A stretch of DNA of 40,000 bases from Prorocentrum cordatum (taxonomy: Eukaryota; Sar; Dinophyceae; Prorocentrales; Prorocentraceae), in contig CAUYUJ010020186.1 of NCBI GenBank assembly GCA_963575745.1, forward strand, positions 52,501 through 92,500, given 5' to 3'. This document shows positions 39,421 to 40,000 of the stretch, one piece after another. Every line of letters starts with the position of its first letter. Position 1 is the stretch's first letter. The notes under the pieces are model-generated. The model was not told the origin of the DNA. It saw only the letters and a list, made by a program, of their open reading frames with translations, and did no database searches. The translations under genes were made by a program, and so were the position numbers.

Positions 39421-40000
39421 AATCATTCCAAGACTATGCGCTCCTATTGGCCCGCGTGTCAGTCACCATGCATATCTCAAACCATGGATACCCGCAGCCC
39501 TCGTCTTCGATCCTACCCCATTTTGGGGGGTTATATTCCTTCCTGGCCACGTGGAATTGGAGAAGCCCCTGAACATGGGAAGGAAATGGGAAAAAACGAA
39601 AAGATAAGACGAAGGGATCGGAGGAAGGGAGGGACTAGAGGGGCAAGAAGAGGGGGGCGACAATGATTTGTGCCGCGAGTTGCGATTCAGCTTGCGCCAT
39701 GGCTTGCGCCAGCCATTCCAACATACGTTAACAAAGGCTTCGCCCTGGGTCGCGCCACAAACAGCGCCATGTAACACCTCTGGTGCTGTTTGGCGAGGTG
39801 TTGGAGGCGGAAGTGGTGCCCGATGCACCCAGAGCGCTGCAGGGCCAGGGTGGGTGAGAGGAACCAGCAGGAACCGCGGGCTTCGTTGCTGCTGCACGAC
39901 ATGCGGCATTCATGGCGAGCGGGGAACCCGCATAGTGGTAGCGAGAAGTGGGAGGCGAAACAGCAATCGGAGGCAGCGAGCTCTGGCACTTGTCTGTGGG
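39421..40000. other. No recognisable gene
   Basis: Mixed-composition sequence to the window end. Minus-strand frames at 39463-39989 have no recognised domain. Confidence 0.45.

Overview
The window looks like nuclear DNA of a dinoflagellate. The most specific evidence is at 21618-21639, where 21 of 22 bases match the dinoflagellate trans-spliced leader (DinoSL). It lies directly upstream of a gene, and more decayed versions lie at the equivalent place upstream of other genes. Introns inferred by comparing two copies of the same genes start with GA, GC or GT and end AG|G, the dinoflagellate habit. The DNA is strongly GC-rich and full of microsatellites and minisatellites, which fits.

The centre (12221-35844) is a head-to-tail pair of large Helitron-like rolling-circle transposons, about 11.4 kb (12221-23577) and 12.2 kb (23636-35844), separated by a pure TA microsatellite. 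Both start TC(C)...CTATATTTTTACAA and end with an identical 42-base block that forms a hairpin six bases before a terminal CTTG; the second is again followed by a TA tract. Each carries the same three plus-strand genes in the same order. (1) Rep-helicase: Stc1-like zinc fingers, Helitron N-terminal region, HUH/Y2 nuclease and PIF1-type helicase. (2) ORF2: an unrecognised protein of about 270 aa with one intron and a basic tail like that of Rep-helicase. (3) ORF3: an unrecognised protein of about 425 aa with an acidic tail. Rep-helicase is broken in both copies by different small indels: a 1-bp deletion and a 2-bp insertion in copy 1, and a 5-bp deletion in copy 2. ORF3 is open in both copies. 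ORF3 has one intron in copy 1 and three in copy 2, all phase 0. Between the genes lie conserved 17-18 bp stem-loops whose stem sequence differs between copies while pairing is kept.

Left flank (1-12220): a 114-bp tandem repeat, GGA/CAC/CCTCC simple sequence, a broken dUTPase-like domain on the minus strand (probable retrotransposon relic), a palindromic tandem repeat at 5108-5275, and long stretches with no recognisable gene.

Right flank (35845-40000): a TA tract, unrecognised sequence, then a large inverted-repeat structure (37577-39420) built from GGGTCGC minisatellite arrays in opposite orientations, GGCGCCTGCGGCG modules and a GAG tract. A repeat with the palindrome CGTTTAGTAAACG at about 10.2 kb recurs at about 37.8 kb.

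Inferred working model: Rep-helicase would nick and unwind the element for rolling-circle transposition. ORF2 and ORF3 are conserved passengers or accessory factors. Leader relics upstream of the genes suggest that reverse-transcribed, trans-spliced mRNAs contributed to building the element.
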